From NCBI GenBank assembly GCA_036645935.1, contig JAVXNE010000001.1, positions 434,001 through 498,000 on the forward strand: a stretch of 64,000 nt of DNA. Reading direction: 5' to 3'. The notes below the pieces were generated by a model that saw only the letters and a program-made list of their open reading frames with translations, was not told where the DNA came from and ran no database searches. Within the stretch, counting starts at the first letter, position 1; each line of letters begins with the position of its first letter. The DNA is from JAUNBN01 sp036645935. Its GTDB lineage: Bacteria; Bacillota; Clostridia; Oscillospirales; Ruminococcaceae. The position numbers and the translations under genes were made by a program. This document shows, piece by piece, positions 8,733-16,922 of this stretch.

Positions 8733-9563
8733 TTATCTTGCGATTGATTTGAACGCCGCAGCCTGCTCTTTGATCCCGCGCTCTGCTGCGAACCGCTCTA
8801 TTGAAGACGCTCCAAAAAATCCGTCAATCTCCGGTATGCGACTGATTACATACTGCGCGTCGTCCGGCTCGGCTATCGGTCCGCCGTGGCAGATGACCAT
8901 GACGTCGGGACGAACGGCCTTGGCTGCCTTGATGATGCCCTTGATGCGCTCGACGCAGTCGTCAAGTGTCAGTGCCGTCTTGGCGCCGATCGTGCCCTTT
9001 GTTGTAAGGCCCATGTGTGTGACGATTATATCGGCTCCCGCCTCGGCCATAGCCGCGCCCTGCTCATTGTCGAAAACGTAGGGGCATGTGAGCATATCAA
9101 GCTCATGCGCCTTGCGAACCATCTCGACCTCAAGGCCGTATCCCATGCCTGTCTCCTCGAGATTTGCGCGGAACACACCATCGATAAGTCCGACTGTCGG
9201 GAAGTTCTGCACGCCGTTAAATCCCTGTGCTTTGAGCTGTTTTAGATATACGTCCATCACGCGGAAGGGGTCGGTGCCGCAGACACCCGCCAGCACGGGG
9301 GTGTGCTTGACAACGGGCAGAACTTCGGCGCCCATCTCGACCACTATTTGGTTCGCGTCGCCATAAGACAGAAGCCCGGACAACGAGCCGCGTCCCGCCA
9401 TGCGGAAGCGTCCTGAGTTGTAGATGATGAGCATGTCCGCGCCGCCCGCTTCGCTGCTCTTCGCTGTTATTCCGGTGCCGGCGCCAACGCCGAGCAATAT
9501 GCGTCCGTTCTTGCGCTCCTCACGGAATTTGGCGACTATCTCTTTCCTTGATTGGGTATTCAT
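8733..9563 (-). CDS. PEP-hydrolase-family TIM-barrel protein
   Basis: 276 residues, a full TIM barrel of the phosphoenolpyruvate-hydrolase/mutase-like superfamily, the kind also found as the C-terminal part of tomato Tm-1. Segments typical of the group are GVGAGTGITAKSSEAGGADMLI near the N-terminus, GVCGTDPF, GVQNFPTVGLIDG and the barrel-end THMGLTTKGTIGAKTA. Chemistry of these proteins is not settled; C-C or phosphate cleavage of an oxo-acid is inferred from the superfamily. Start at 9563 with AAAAGGAG upstream. It is the last gene of the Tm-1-like operon (70 bases after it) and has its own strong hairpin downstream. Confidence 0.88.
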   Translation of the reverse strand: MNTQSRKEIVAKFREERKNGRILLGVGAGTGITAKSSEAGGADMLIIYNSGRFRMAGRGSLSGLLSYGDANQIVVEMGAEVLPVVKHTPVLAGVCGTDPFRVMDVYLKQLKAQGFNGVQNFPTVGLIDGVFRANLEETGMGYGLEVEMVRKAHELDMLTCPYVFDNEQGAAMAEAGADIIVTHMGLTTKGTIGAKTALTLDDCVERIKGIIKAAKAVRPDVMVICHGGPIAEPDDAQYVISRIPEIDGFFGASSIERFAAERGIKEQAAAFKSIAR

Positions 9564-9633
9564 CGTATAAACTCCTTTTAAATTTATTATATTCACGGCC
9601 GTTTCGGTCGCGTTGGGTGGATTGATCTCAGGA

Positions 9634-10851
9634 TTATTTGTCCAACATCGAGATGAGCTTATCAGCCATCGCGACGGCGAACGCGTCATCGTTAACGTCG
9701 GTGTCGAGCTCAACTATCTCAACCCCGGGATTTTTTATGCCCGAACGAAGTGCATCGAACAGTTCCTTGTCCGCTTCGGCATCATAGAAAGGCTGTCCCT
9801 CGACCGCGATCATCGAAACACCCTTGAGCGGCAGGAAAAGCGCAGTCTTTTTCTTCGCAAGATTCAGCTTTTCCGCAAGCTTTTGTCCGAGCTTTTTGCA
9901 CTCGGCCGCTGTCGTGCGCATGAGTGTCACGGTCGGGTTGTGTTTGTAGAGATTGCGACCCTTATGCTCGGCGGGAACGGTGTCTATCGGTCCGAAATTC
10001 ACCATGTCCATGGCGCCGACCGACACAACCTGCGGTATTCCCATTTTTGAGGCAGCCTCGCTGCGATGCTCACCCGCCGAAAGAACTCCGCCAAACAATT
10101 CGTCGCACCACTCGGTCGTGGTGACGTCGAGCACTCCGTCAAAGAACCCGGCCTCGACAAGGCTCTCAAAACAACGTCCGCCGGTGCCCGTCGCGTGGAA
10201 GACCACAACGTCGTAGCCCTTGCCCTCAAGATATTCTTTTGCTTTTGTAACACATGGGGTGGTCACGCCGAACATCGTCGCGCCGATAGTCGGTCTTTTG
10301 GCTCCGACACTCTCTTTAATTCTGTCTTTAAACTCGAGCATTCCCGCGGCCGCCATCACCGCATTTTTGAAAATTGTGCGGGATATCTCATTGAGACCCG
10401 CAACGTCGACAATTGAAGGAATCATCATTATGTCGCTCGTGCCGACATACTGCTCCACGTTACCGGAAGCCATCGTGCTGACCATTATCTTAGGAACACC
10501 AACCGGAAGCGCACGCATGGCGGGTGTTGCGAGCGAAGTTCCGCCCGATCCGCCGAGTGAGAGAATTCCGTCAAATCTGCCCTCTTTGTACAGACGCGGC
10601 ACAATTTTTTCCATGCCGCTCGCGAGAGCCTCCGTGCCGAGTGCGCGGTCTTTCTTTTTCGCTATCTCGGCGATATCATACCCCGCCTCCTTAGCGACGT
10701 CGACGTTGGAAACGTCGGGTGTGAATTTCGGCTCAAAAACCCCCGTGTGGATCATGTATGTCTTGAGCCCCAGCTGCTCGGCGATATCCTTTATATAGAG
10801 ATACTCGTCGGCTTTTGAGTCGAACGTACCGCATATTGCCAGTGTTTTCAT
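9634..10851 (-). CDS. Tm-1-like ATP-binding protein (UPF0261)
   Basis: 405 residues, full length for the family whose eukaryotic member gives tomato resistance to tobamovirus. The N-terminus has the nucleotide-fold start AICGTFDSKADEYLYI, followed by GGSGGTSLATPAMRALPVG and GATMFGVTTPCV, both conserved in this family. In plants and fungi this domain is fused to the PEP-hydrolase-like TIM barrel; here the two are separate adjacent genes, so they probably act as one complex. Ribosome site AAAGGAG at the start. A consensus promoter with a palindrome lies just upstream. Reaction unknown. Confidence 0.92.
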   Translation of the reverse strand: MKTLAICGTFDSKADEYLYIKDIAEQLGLKTYMIHTGVFEPKFTPDVSNVDVAKEAGYDIAEIAKKKDRALGTEALASGMEKIVPRLYKEGRFDGILSLGGSGGTSLATPAMRALPVGVPKIMVSTMASGNVEQYVGTSDIMMIPSIVDVAGLNEISRTIFKNAVMAAAGMLEFKDRIKESVGAKRPTIGATMFGVTTPCVTKAKEYLEGKGYDVVVFHATGTGGRCFESLVEAGFFDGVLDVTTTEWCDELFGGVLSAGEHRSEAASKMGIPQVVSVGAMDMVNFGPIDTVPAEHKGRNLYKHNPTVTLMRTTAAECKKLGQKLAEKLNLAKKKTALFLPLKGVSMIAVEGQPFYDAEADKELFDALRSGIKNPGVEIVELDTDVNDDAFAVAMADKLISMLDK

Positions 10852-10902
10852 AAGCGCTCCTTTCGTTATTGACGGAAGCTGAGTGTGGTATGGTGGAATA
10901 TT

Positions 10903-10940
10903 AACAATATTATTATATATTGTTGAAACAATTTTGTTAA
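10903..10940 (-). promoter_or_regulatory. Promoter with palindromic operator for the Tm-1-like operon
   Basis: On the minus strand TTAACA, 17 bases, TATAAT (10940 to 10912). The -10 and spacer are covered by the palindrome AACAATAT, six bases, ATATTGTT (10903-10924), and a further TTGTT/AACAA pair lies beside it (10921-10939). Position suggests binding by a repressor or activator; the AraC-TIM-barrel regulator encoded next door is the natural candidate, which is inference. Confidence 0.6.
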
Positions 10941-11174
10941 TGTGCTGCCGCTATCAATTTTTGTGCTTTTCTTGTCCGCGCGCCCTCGGCCGTCCTCATC
11001 CTCTTGTGGTTTTATTGTAATGTGTTTATATAACAACAAGAGTCGCGCTTAACAGCACATACTGACACCTGCGAACTATCGGGGCAGCACACTCGCTCGG
11101 GCGCATCGATGCAACTGCGTGTTTTTGAGTGGCCGCCGCATCTTTTCGCTATCTCGGACGGAGCAGAAAGGGAA

Positions 11175-12371
11175 TCACATGCTTTTTGTTTGCGCAGCTT
11201 TTTTTCGCAACTCGGACGGCGAGACACCTTTATGTTTTTTGAACATTTTTGAAAATTGTGCGTAGTCGCTGTATCCGACAAGTTCGGCGATGCGAGAGAG
11301 CGACGTGTCGTCGTGCACAATCAGGCTCTCGGCCTTGTTCATGCGGCATCGCACGAGATACTCGGTGAAACTGCACCCGACTGCTTCCTTGAATCTTCCG
11401 CTGAGGTAGGGCGCGCTCACATGCGCGACAAGCGCGAGATCATACAGACGAATTTCTTTCATATAGTTGTCATCAACATAGCGCCTGACAAATTCGGCGT
11501 ATCCGACCTCATGCGGAGCACCGCGGCTGCCGGGCAGTGTCGTCGCAAAGTCTGTTGTCTGTTTGAATGCGCGGGTCGTCTCAAGAATGGCCTGTTCGGT
11601 TGGGATTCTGTCGAATGTTGAACCTCCGATATAACCGTTGCAGCAGGTGTTGTCGTAAAGATAGCGCACGTCCTGAGGAGTGTTCGCTGGGCCGCCGTAC
11701 ACCATTTTTATCACATCCGTGCGCACCTCATCACAGGCGCGAAAAACACTTTCCGCGAGCAGTCGGGCCCGCTCAATAGGCAAATATTGCTTCGCTCCGA
11801 CATATCCGCCCTTTGTGAAACCGAGATGCGCGCAGACGACGTCTGCTCCCGCCTGCGCCATGCGGCGGGCTTGTTCCTCGTCGCGCACGAACGCGAGAGT
11901 GAATAGATCAAGATAGCGGGCGAGGCTTATCGCCTCTATCTCCTTTTCATATGTATTGCCGTCCTCTTCAAGCGCTTCGCGAAACTGCCCGTCAATCAGA
12001 CAGACGGTCGGGAAGTTGACTATTCCTGAAAATCCGTTGAGCTTTATGTTGTTGATGTAATCATACAGATTGATGAGCGGATCACACGCATTCAGCCCAA
12101 AAAGCACCGGGACATCCGCAAGCAACGGAAGCAGCTCTTTTGTTCCCAGCTCGAGCACGATATCGTTGCTGTTGCCGAAGCAAAAAAAGCTTGTGAACGA
12201 GCTGCGCCCCATGATTCTGAACTTGCCCGCCGACAGCGCGAGTATCAAATCCGCACCGCCCATAGCGGTGTAACGTGCGGTCATTCCCGAGCCTGCCACC
12301 GTTCCGATAACATGTCCCGTAACGCTAATCTGCGCGCCTATTCTTCGCAGAATTTCCTCTCGTTTCACCAA
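11175..12371 (-). CDS. AraC-type regulator with a PEP-hydrolase-like TIM-barrel sensor domain
   Basis: 398 residues in two parts. Residues 1 to about 275 are a second version of the TIM barrel encoded at 8733-9563 (shared landmarks: TARYTAMGGADLILALSAG, GFSGIVNFPTVCLIDG, AHLGFTKGGYVGAK). Residues about 290-395 are an AraC/XylS DNA-binding domain with two helix-turn-helices (LALVAHVSAPYLSGRFKEAVG and ISRIAELVGYSDYAQFSKMFKKHKG-like, ending SPSELRKK). The barrel most likely binds the substrate or product of its enzyme twin and controls the neighbouring operon. Start is non-ATG: TTG at 12371 fits a GGGGTGAT ribosome site best; GTG at 12368 is possible. Lies between the Tm-1 pair and the PHP-aldolase pair, same strand. 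Confidence 0.9.
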   Translation of the reverse strand: MVKREEILRRIGAQISVTGHVIGTVAGSGMTARYTAMGGADLILALSAGKFRIMGRSSFTSFFCFGNSNDIVLELGTKELLPLLADVPVLFGLNACDPLINLYDYINNIKLNGFSGIVNFPTVCLIDGQFREALEEDGNTYEKEIEAISLARYLDLFTLAFVRDEEQARRMAQAGADVVCAHLGFTKGGYVGAKQYLPIERARLLAESVFRACDEVRTDVIKMVYGGPANTPQDVRYLYDNTCCNGYIGGSTFDRIPTEQAILETTRAFKQTTDFATTLPGSRGAPHEVGYAEFVRRYVDDNYMKEIRLYDLALVAHVSAPYLSGRFKEAVGCSFTEYLVRCRMNKAESLIVHDDTSLSRIAELVGYSDYAQFSKMFKKHKGVSPSELRKKAAQTKSM

Positions 12372-12564
12372 AATATCACCCCACTTTTGAGCAAAGTAGT
12401 TTGTGCTTTTATCTCTTGTTTTGATTATAACACAATTTTAAGAAAATATTATACAATTTTGCAACTGCTTCTCGAAGTAAAATCTGCAAAAAAAAACGTC
12501 CTGCCTCGGGTTGCCACGAGACCGAACGTCAGACATATTAACTGGATGTCATATTTAAATATTG

Positions 12565-13542
12565 TCAGCCAATTGCGCAGCGTGAGCGAACTGCAGACAT
12601 TTCGCTCTTTGCTATCTCGCGCAGCCGCCCAAAGGAAGAGAATTCCTCGAGTGTGAGTCCGCGCTCTCCCAGCTTTCTTGCGTCTTGCACGCCTTTTTTG
12701 TGGTCGGCGTGATAATCGGAGCCGGCCGAGATTATTTCAAGCCGTTCACCGTATTGACTGCAGACAAGCTGCTCGATCTCATCTGGCGCAAGATCTCCGG
12801 AATAACTCGTTTTATCATAGGTGTAACGCGCCTCAATGCCGTCCAACCCTGCCGCGATCAGCCTCTCGATGTATGCCGAACGCGTGAGAGCATTGCCGTC
12901 TACGGCGACCGGCTCCGCTATCAGAAAAGGATGCGCAAGAATGGCGATTCCGCCGCAGCGATGTGCCTCGGATATAACATCAATCGGGTTGGGTTTGGGG
13001 CGCATTACACAGTAGCGTTCGGTCTGCTTGCAGCGCAGTTTGGCCGCGCTCCAGCTCTCTGCAAACCCAATTTGGGCGAGGCGCTCGAAAATCAACTTTT
13101 TCTGTGTCTGCTCGGGGAGAATGGGATTGCCACCATTATATAGCACATCACCCCATGTTATGTTGTAACCGTCCTCATGAATTAACTCAATCAGCTTGCG
13201 ATAACTATCGATTTTCGAGCGCTGAACCTGTGCTTCAAGCTGCGCGAAGAACGGGTCGCCCCAGTCGCATCCGAGCACGACAAGATGGACATCTTCAACC
13301 TCGGTCTCACATGATATTTCACTGCCACGCAGCACGCTAATCCCTTTGAGCGCGGCGTAAGCTGCAACTGGTATCTGCGTCCCGTTAACCTCTACCGTTT
13401 CGGGAGGGGGGACGTCATGATCGGTTATCGCAATAATTTTCAGCCCGAGTGCCGCCGCGTTGGAAATCAGTTCTCGCGGTGTGTCACATCCGTCTGATCG
13501 AGTTGTATGGCAGTGCAAATCGCACGGATAAGCCGCCGTCAT
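12565..13542 (-). CDS. PHP-domain metal-dependent phosphoesterase
   Basis: 325 residues. Metal-binding motifs of the PHP fold are all visible: DLHCHTTRSDG (8-18), ITDHD (39-43), GSEISCE around 73-79, ILAHPFL in the middle and SAGSDYHAD near the C-terminus. Relatives (TrpH/YciV type) hydrolyse phosphate esters such as nucleoside 3',5'-bisphosphates. Its start overlaps the aldolase stop by four bases (ATGA), so the two are translationally coupled and probably act on the same phosphorylated compound. Confidence 0.9.
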   Translation of the reverse strand: MTAAYPCDLHCHTTRSDGCDTPRELISNAAALGLKIIAITDHDVPPPETVEVNGTQIPVAAYAALKGISVLRGSEISCETEVEDVHLVVLGCDWGDPFFAQLEAQVQRSKIDSYRKLIELIHEDGYNITWGDVLYNGGNPILPEQTQKKLIFERLAQIGFAESWSAAKLRCKQTERYCVMRPKPNPIDVISEAHRCGGIAILAHPFLIAEPVAVDGNALTRSAYIERLIAAGLDGIEARYTYDKTSYSGDLAPDEIEQLVCSQYGERLEIISAGSDYHADHKKGVQDARKLGERGLTLEEFSSFGRLREIAKSEMSAVRSRCAIG

Positions 13543-14381
13543 TTCAGCTCGCCTCCGAATCTTTTAATGTGTTCAAACACAACTTTCTTTATTCCCTCTC
13601 GAGCCGCCGCGTCCAGGTCGAGAGGCTCTGTGGCATGGGGCTGCGCCGCCAGAAATCCGCGAATAGAATCGTAGTATGCGGCCTTGAGCGCCGTTGAGAC
13701 ATTGACCTTGCATCCACCGCCAAAAATCAACCTCCGAAACGCGTCGTCCGACAAACCCGTTCCGCCGTGAATAACGACAGGTACGTCTGTATGTTCACGA
13801 AGCGTCTCCACCAGTTCAAAATCAATTTTCGGCACTCCCTTATACACGCCGTGTGCCGTTCCGATTCCCGGTGCAAACGCGTCGATCTCCGACCTTTCGA
13901 CAAATTTGAGGCAATCGTCAAGCGATATCCGCGACACGTCGCTGTCTTTGGCCGCAACATCTTCCTCCACCCCGGCGATTCGGCCCAGCTCCCCCTCGAC
14001 CACAACACCTGCCTTGTGGGCGTAGCGCGCGACCTCAACACAGAGCGCGATATTTTCATCAACTGGAAGCGCCGAGCCGTCAAACATCACCGAATCCCAC
14101 CCGGCATCGACGCACTCTTTTGCAAGCGCGACGTCACGGCAGTGGTCAAGATGCAAAAACACATGCCCTTTTCTTCCATACGCACATGCTCTCACCAAAT
14201 TTGCAAGGGTTTGCGCGCCGTAGAATTTGACCGTTTTTGTGGACGTCTGAAGGATCACATCTGAATCCGCTTCACTCGCAGCATCGACCGCCCCGAGAAT
14301 GCTCTGCACATTGAAAATGTTGAATGCACCTATAGCACAATTTTCTTTTCGCGCCTGTTTTAGAGTTTCGATATAATTCAT
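13539..14381 (-). CDS. Class II ketose-bisphosphate aldolase
   Basis: 280 residues of the zinc-dependent aldolase family (fructose-, tagatose- and related bisphosphate aldolases). The catalytic and zinc-binding motifs are FLHLDHC (Asp proton donor and His ligand), GELGRI, GIGTAHG and VIHGGTG with further His ligands. Length and gapped regions resemble the KbaY/GatY subgroup more than housekeeping Fba, so the substrate may be another ketose phosphate. Start at 14381 has GGAGGAG five bases upstream. First gene of the PHP pair and probably of the whole locus. The promoter was not identified; upstream sequence leads into a tandem repeat and an assembly gap. Confidence 0.92.
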   Translation of the reverse strand: MNYIETLKQARKENCAIGAFNIFNVQSILGAVDAASEADSDVILQTSTKTVKFYGAQTLANLVRACAYGRKGHVFLHLDHCRDVALAKECVDAGWDSVMFDGSALPVDENIALCVEVARYAHKAGVVVEGELGRIAGVEEDVAAKDSDVSRISLDDCLKFVERSEIDAFAPGIGTAHGVYKGVPKIDFELVETLREHTDVPVVIHGGTGLSDDAFRRLIFGGGCKVNVSTALKAAYYDSIRGFLAAQPHATEPLDLDAAAREGIKKVVFEHIKRFGGELK

Positions 14382-14553
14382 GGCTTCTCCTCCAGTTTGT
14401 GGCAGCTGCGACCGCGTTACCGCGAATGTCAGTTGCCGCGCCGCTTGGGCTCCACGCGACCTCGACGCTTTGAGTCGTCGCCGTGCGTTTTCCAACTTCA
14501 CCCGCTTGTACTTGATTCGTGCTTTTACACCGTTCCATTTTAGGGCTGTTCAC

Positions 14554-14658
14554 TGCTCTCTGGTCTGTTCTTTGGTCTGGCTCTTTGGTCTGGCTCTTTG
14601 GTCTGGCTCTTTGGTCTGGCTCTTTGGTCTGGCTCTTTGGTCTGGCTCTTTGGTCTGG
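14554..14658. repeat. 13-base tandem repeat running into an assembly gap
   Basis: Six perfect copies of CTCTTTGGTCTGG from 14581 to 14658, preceded by one or two degenerate copies. The array runs straight into the run of N, so its true length is unknown; after the gap a last damaged copy (CTCTTTAATCTG) is seen. Confidence 0.92.
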
Positions 14659-14659
14659 C

Positions 14660-14757
14660 NNNNNNNNNNNNNNNNNNNNNNNNNNNNNNNNNNNNNNNNN
14701 NNNNNNNNNNNNNNNNNNNNNNNNNNNNNNNNNNNNNNNNNNNNNNNNNNNNNNNNN
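14660..14757. other. Assembly gap (98 N)
   Basis: A run of N inside the 13-base tandem repeat. The repeat is the likely cause of the gap, and the size of 98 may be an estimate. Confidence 0.98.
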
Positions 14758-15234
14758 GCTCTTTAATCTGTTTGCTAATTCTCAGGTTATCTATCGATGT
14801 CTATGCTTGTATATACATGTTTGTATGTATTATATTTGCCCTGAGGTTCCTTGTCAACAATAGATATTATTTTGTCAATCTTTCCTTCGTTCTATGTACC
14901 TTTTTCATTTAAACTATGCGTGTTTTGTTCCATTGTGAGAACTTCGGTAGCGCGGAATAAAAACAAAGGCGGCTCCGCCCGAGCTCCGGGCGAACCGTCT
15001 TTAATCTGTCGCAGCTATTTAAAATATTAGGGTCGGTTGCCTTTTGCGGAATTTCACCGTAACCCCGTTGAAAACGCTCTTTGCTGTGTCCCGCAGTTCT
15101 TAGTGCGACACAAGCTGATGCACGACACTTGCGCAATACATAATTCAGAAGACACCGAACAGCATACATTCTGGAATCGTGATCGCATCGGTCGGATCGT
15201 TCTATCTTGCCGCGCGTTAACATCACTGTTCAAA
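14758..15234. other. Intergenic stretch with a terminator, no gene seen
   Basis: Between the assembly gap and prmA. AT-rich at first, then ordinary. Only the hairpin at 14968-14999 is recognisable; the open frames here are not supported. Confidence 0.35.
14968..14999 (-). terminator. Intrinsic terminator, probably for the prmA end of the cluster
   Basis: A 14-base stem (GGCGGcTCcGCCCG with two mismatches) and a four-base loop, followed on the minus strand by TTTGTTTTTATT. It lies 236 bases past the prmA stop. Confidence 0.7.
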
Positions 15235-16179
15235 TCACGGCTTCGTGAACACGAGCGCGTACCAGCCGTTTTGTTCCCGTGTCTCGGAAAGTGTCAATCC
15301 GGCACTTGTGAGTGCGAGCGCGACCTCCCGCTCACGGGTGTCAATTATTCCGCTCGCGAGCAGCGCGCCGCCGGATTTCAGTTCATCGCAAAACACCCGC
15401 TTCATTGCAATCAGCACGTCAGCAACGATGTTGGCGCAAATCACATCATATCCCCCGCCTATCTCCTGCGCTAAAACAGAATCGGTCAGCACGTCTCCGC
15501 AACGCGCATCAAAGTGTACATCAACACCGTTGAGCGCCGCATTGGCAATCGCGGTTTTCACCGCGCCCTGCTCGACATCAACACCGCTCGCACTCGAAGC
15601 GCCGAGCATAAGTGCCGCAATCGCCAGAATGCCGCTCCCGCATCCCATATCGAGCACACGTTCATTTCCGTGAATGTATTTTTCAATCAGCTCAAGGCAC
15701 AGCCTCGTCGTCTCGTGTTTGCCGGATCCGAATGAAGATCCTGGATCGAGCGTCACGACCACATCCCCCTCAAGCGCGTCAAAACTGTCCCACGAGGGAC
15801 AGATTACCAACCGGTCTCCGACACGCTCTGCAAAAAAGAACCTCTTCCAGTTGTTCGCCCAATCATCCTCCTTTATTGAGCTTGAGCGCGCGTCAAACAC
15901 AATGCCCGCAGCGCGCAGATGCTCGGATATAAACGCGGACGACTCTTCGGGATTCTCGTCGGCCGGTATGTACAGATGTATTATCGCGCGGGTTTTGCTC
16001 TTTGCTGCGAGCTCGTCGTCGACATAGTCGACGATTCCGATGGTAGGAAGTGTCTCGTCCATATCGGAATAGTCCTCAATGTAGAGACCTCCCGCCGCTC
16101 GCACGGTGGCTATCGCCGCGGCGGTGTCGGCATTCGCGCTGTCAACCTCGAATTGCAGCTCCGTCCATTCGTTGTTCAC
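15235..16179 (-). CDS. prmA: Ribosomal protein L11 methyltransferase
   Basis: Methylates ribosomal protein L11 with S-adenosylmethionine. 314 residues; the N-terminal substrate-binding domain is followed by the class I methyltransferase fold with LDPGSSFGSGKHETTRLCL, the SAM motif VLDMGCGSGILAIAA and the later ICANIVADVL. GTG start at 16179 with GGGAGG upstream; the start overlaps the stop of the upstream membrane-protein gene by four bases (GTGA). Standing after dnaJ is the usual place for prmA in Firmicutes, here with one extra gene inserted between them. Confidence 0.95.
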   Translation of the reverse strand: MNNEWTELQFEVDSANADTAAAIATVRAAGGLYIEDYSDMDETLPTIGIVDYVDDELAAKSKTRAIIHLYIPADENPEESSAFISEHLRAAGIVFDARSSSIKEDDWANNWKRFFFAERVGDRLVICPSWDSFDALEGDVVVTLDPGSSFGSGKHETTRLCLELIEKYIHGNERVLDMGCGSGILAIAALMLGASSASGVDVEQGAVKTAIANAALNGVDVHFDARCGDVLTDSVLAQEIGGGYDVICANIVADVLIAMKRVFCDELKSGGALLASGIIDTREREVALALTSAGLTLSETREQNGWYALVFTKP

Positions 16180-16817
16180 AGCGCCCGCCTCCCTCTTGAG
16201 ACAAAATATACCGCAAGCTGAACGGCCGATGTGAGTGCTATCGCCCCCGCAATAATCAGCGCGCAGTGCAGAAAAAATTCTTCCGGCAAAATCGTAATGA
16301 TTGGATCGATGCGGCAATCAAAAATCCACATGTCATTGTTGAAAAACAACTTGTGAAAGAGCACGAACGCACGGTTGAAGTCAACTGCAATCACGCCGAG
16401 CAGCACTGCCGGCAGCGCAAGCGTGAGAGCACCCGACACCGCGAGCGTTTCGATCGGTATACGCCGCCTTTCAAGCTTTATCGCCGCGATCGCAAGCACA
16501 GCTGCGCACAGCGCCCCCAGCGCGTACAGTCGGCCGAAAATCACCTTGCACTCGTAAAAATGGTATCCGCCGCTATCGGAAAACGCAAGCGTGGGCAGCG
16601 AAAAATCCTCGCGTGAAAATGGAGAAAGATAATCCATCACCGCGTGGTAGTTTGCCATAATCTCCTCCCGGCCCAGCCCTGAAACCATCTCGATGTTCAG
16701 CGCCTCGATGTCTGATGTGTATGGTATATCCGTTATCTGTATAAATCCGAGACCCGCCGCTGTTGCAAAAACGACCGCCGCTACCGCAATTAATATGCCT
16801 AAAACCCACTTTTTCAC
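16176..16817 (-). CDS. DUF1461/TIGR01906-type integral membrane protein
   Basis: 213 residues with four predicted membrane helices (near 5-25, 100-118, 125-150, 185-210) and a large extracytoplasmic loop. The stretch FFNNDMWIFDC followed by DPIITILPEEFFLHCAL is characteristic of this family of lactobacillus/clostridial membrane proteins; function unknown. GTG at 16817 is preferred because GAGG lies eight bases upstream; another GTG nine bases earlier has no ribosome site. Overlaps prmA by four bases. Confidence 0.85.
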   Translation of the reverse strand: MKKWVLGILIAVAAVVFATAAGLGFIQITDIPYTSDIEALNIEMVSGLGREEIMANYHAVMDYLSPFSREDFSLPTLAFSDSGGYHFYECKVIFGRLYALGALCAAVLAIAAIKLERRRIPIETLAVSGALTLALPAVLLGVIAVDFNRAFVLFHKLFFNNDMWIFDCRIDPIITILPEEFFLHCALIIAGAIALTSAVQLAVYFVSRGRRAL

Positions 16818-16891
16818 TGTTACCACCTCGTCTTAAATATGCGTTCCAATTTTATCACAAAATCAGCAGCACCGCACACGGAACACAAAAA

Positions 16892-16911
16892 GGACGGCCG
16901 TAAAGCCGCCC
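16892..16911 (-). terminator. Terminator after dnaJ
   Basis: Seven-base-pair stem GGGCGGC/GCCGTCC with six-base loop, followed on the minus strand by TTTTTGTG. It is 12 bases past the dnaJ stop, so DUF1461-prmA are transcribed separately or by read-through. Confidence 0.75.
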
Positions 16912-16922
16912 CATTAAGCAAT

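Noticed and set aside
12400..12480. A promoter for the AraC-type regulator (TATAAT at about 12423-12428 and again near 12450, minus strand).
   Set aside because: Both -10-like hexamers lie in AT-rich sequence and neither has a good -35 at the right distance; not distinct enough to annotate.
14380..14912. Open frames through the 13-base repeat and the N run.
   Set aside because: They exist only because the gap is translated as unknown residues and the repeat lacks stops.
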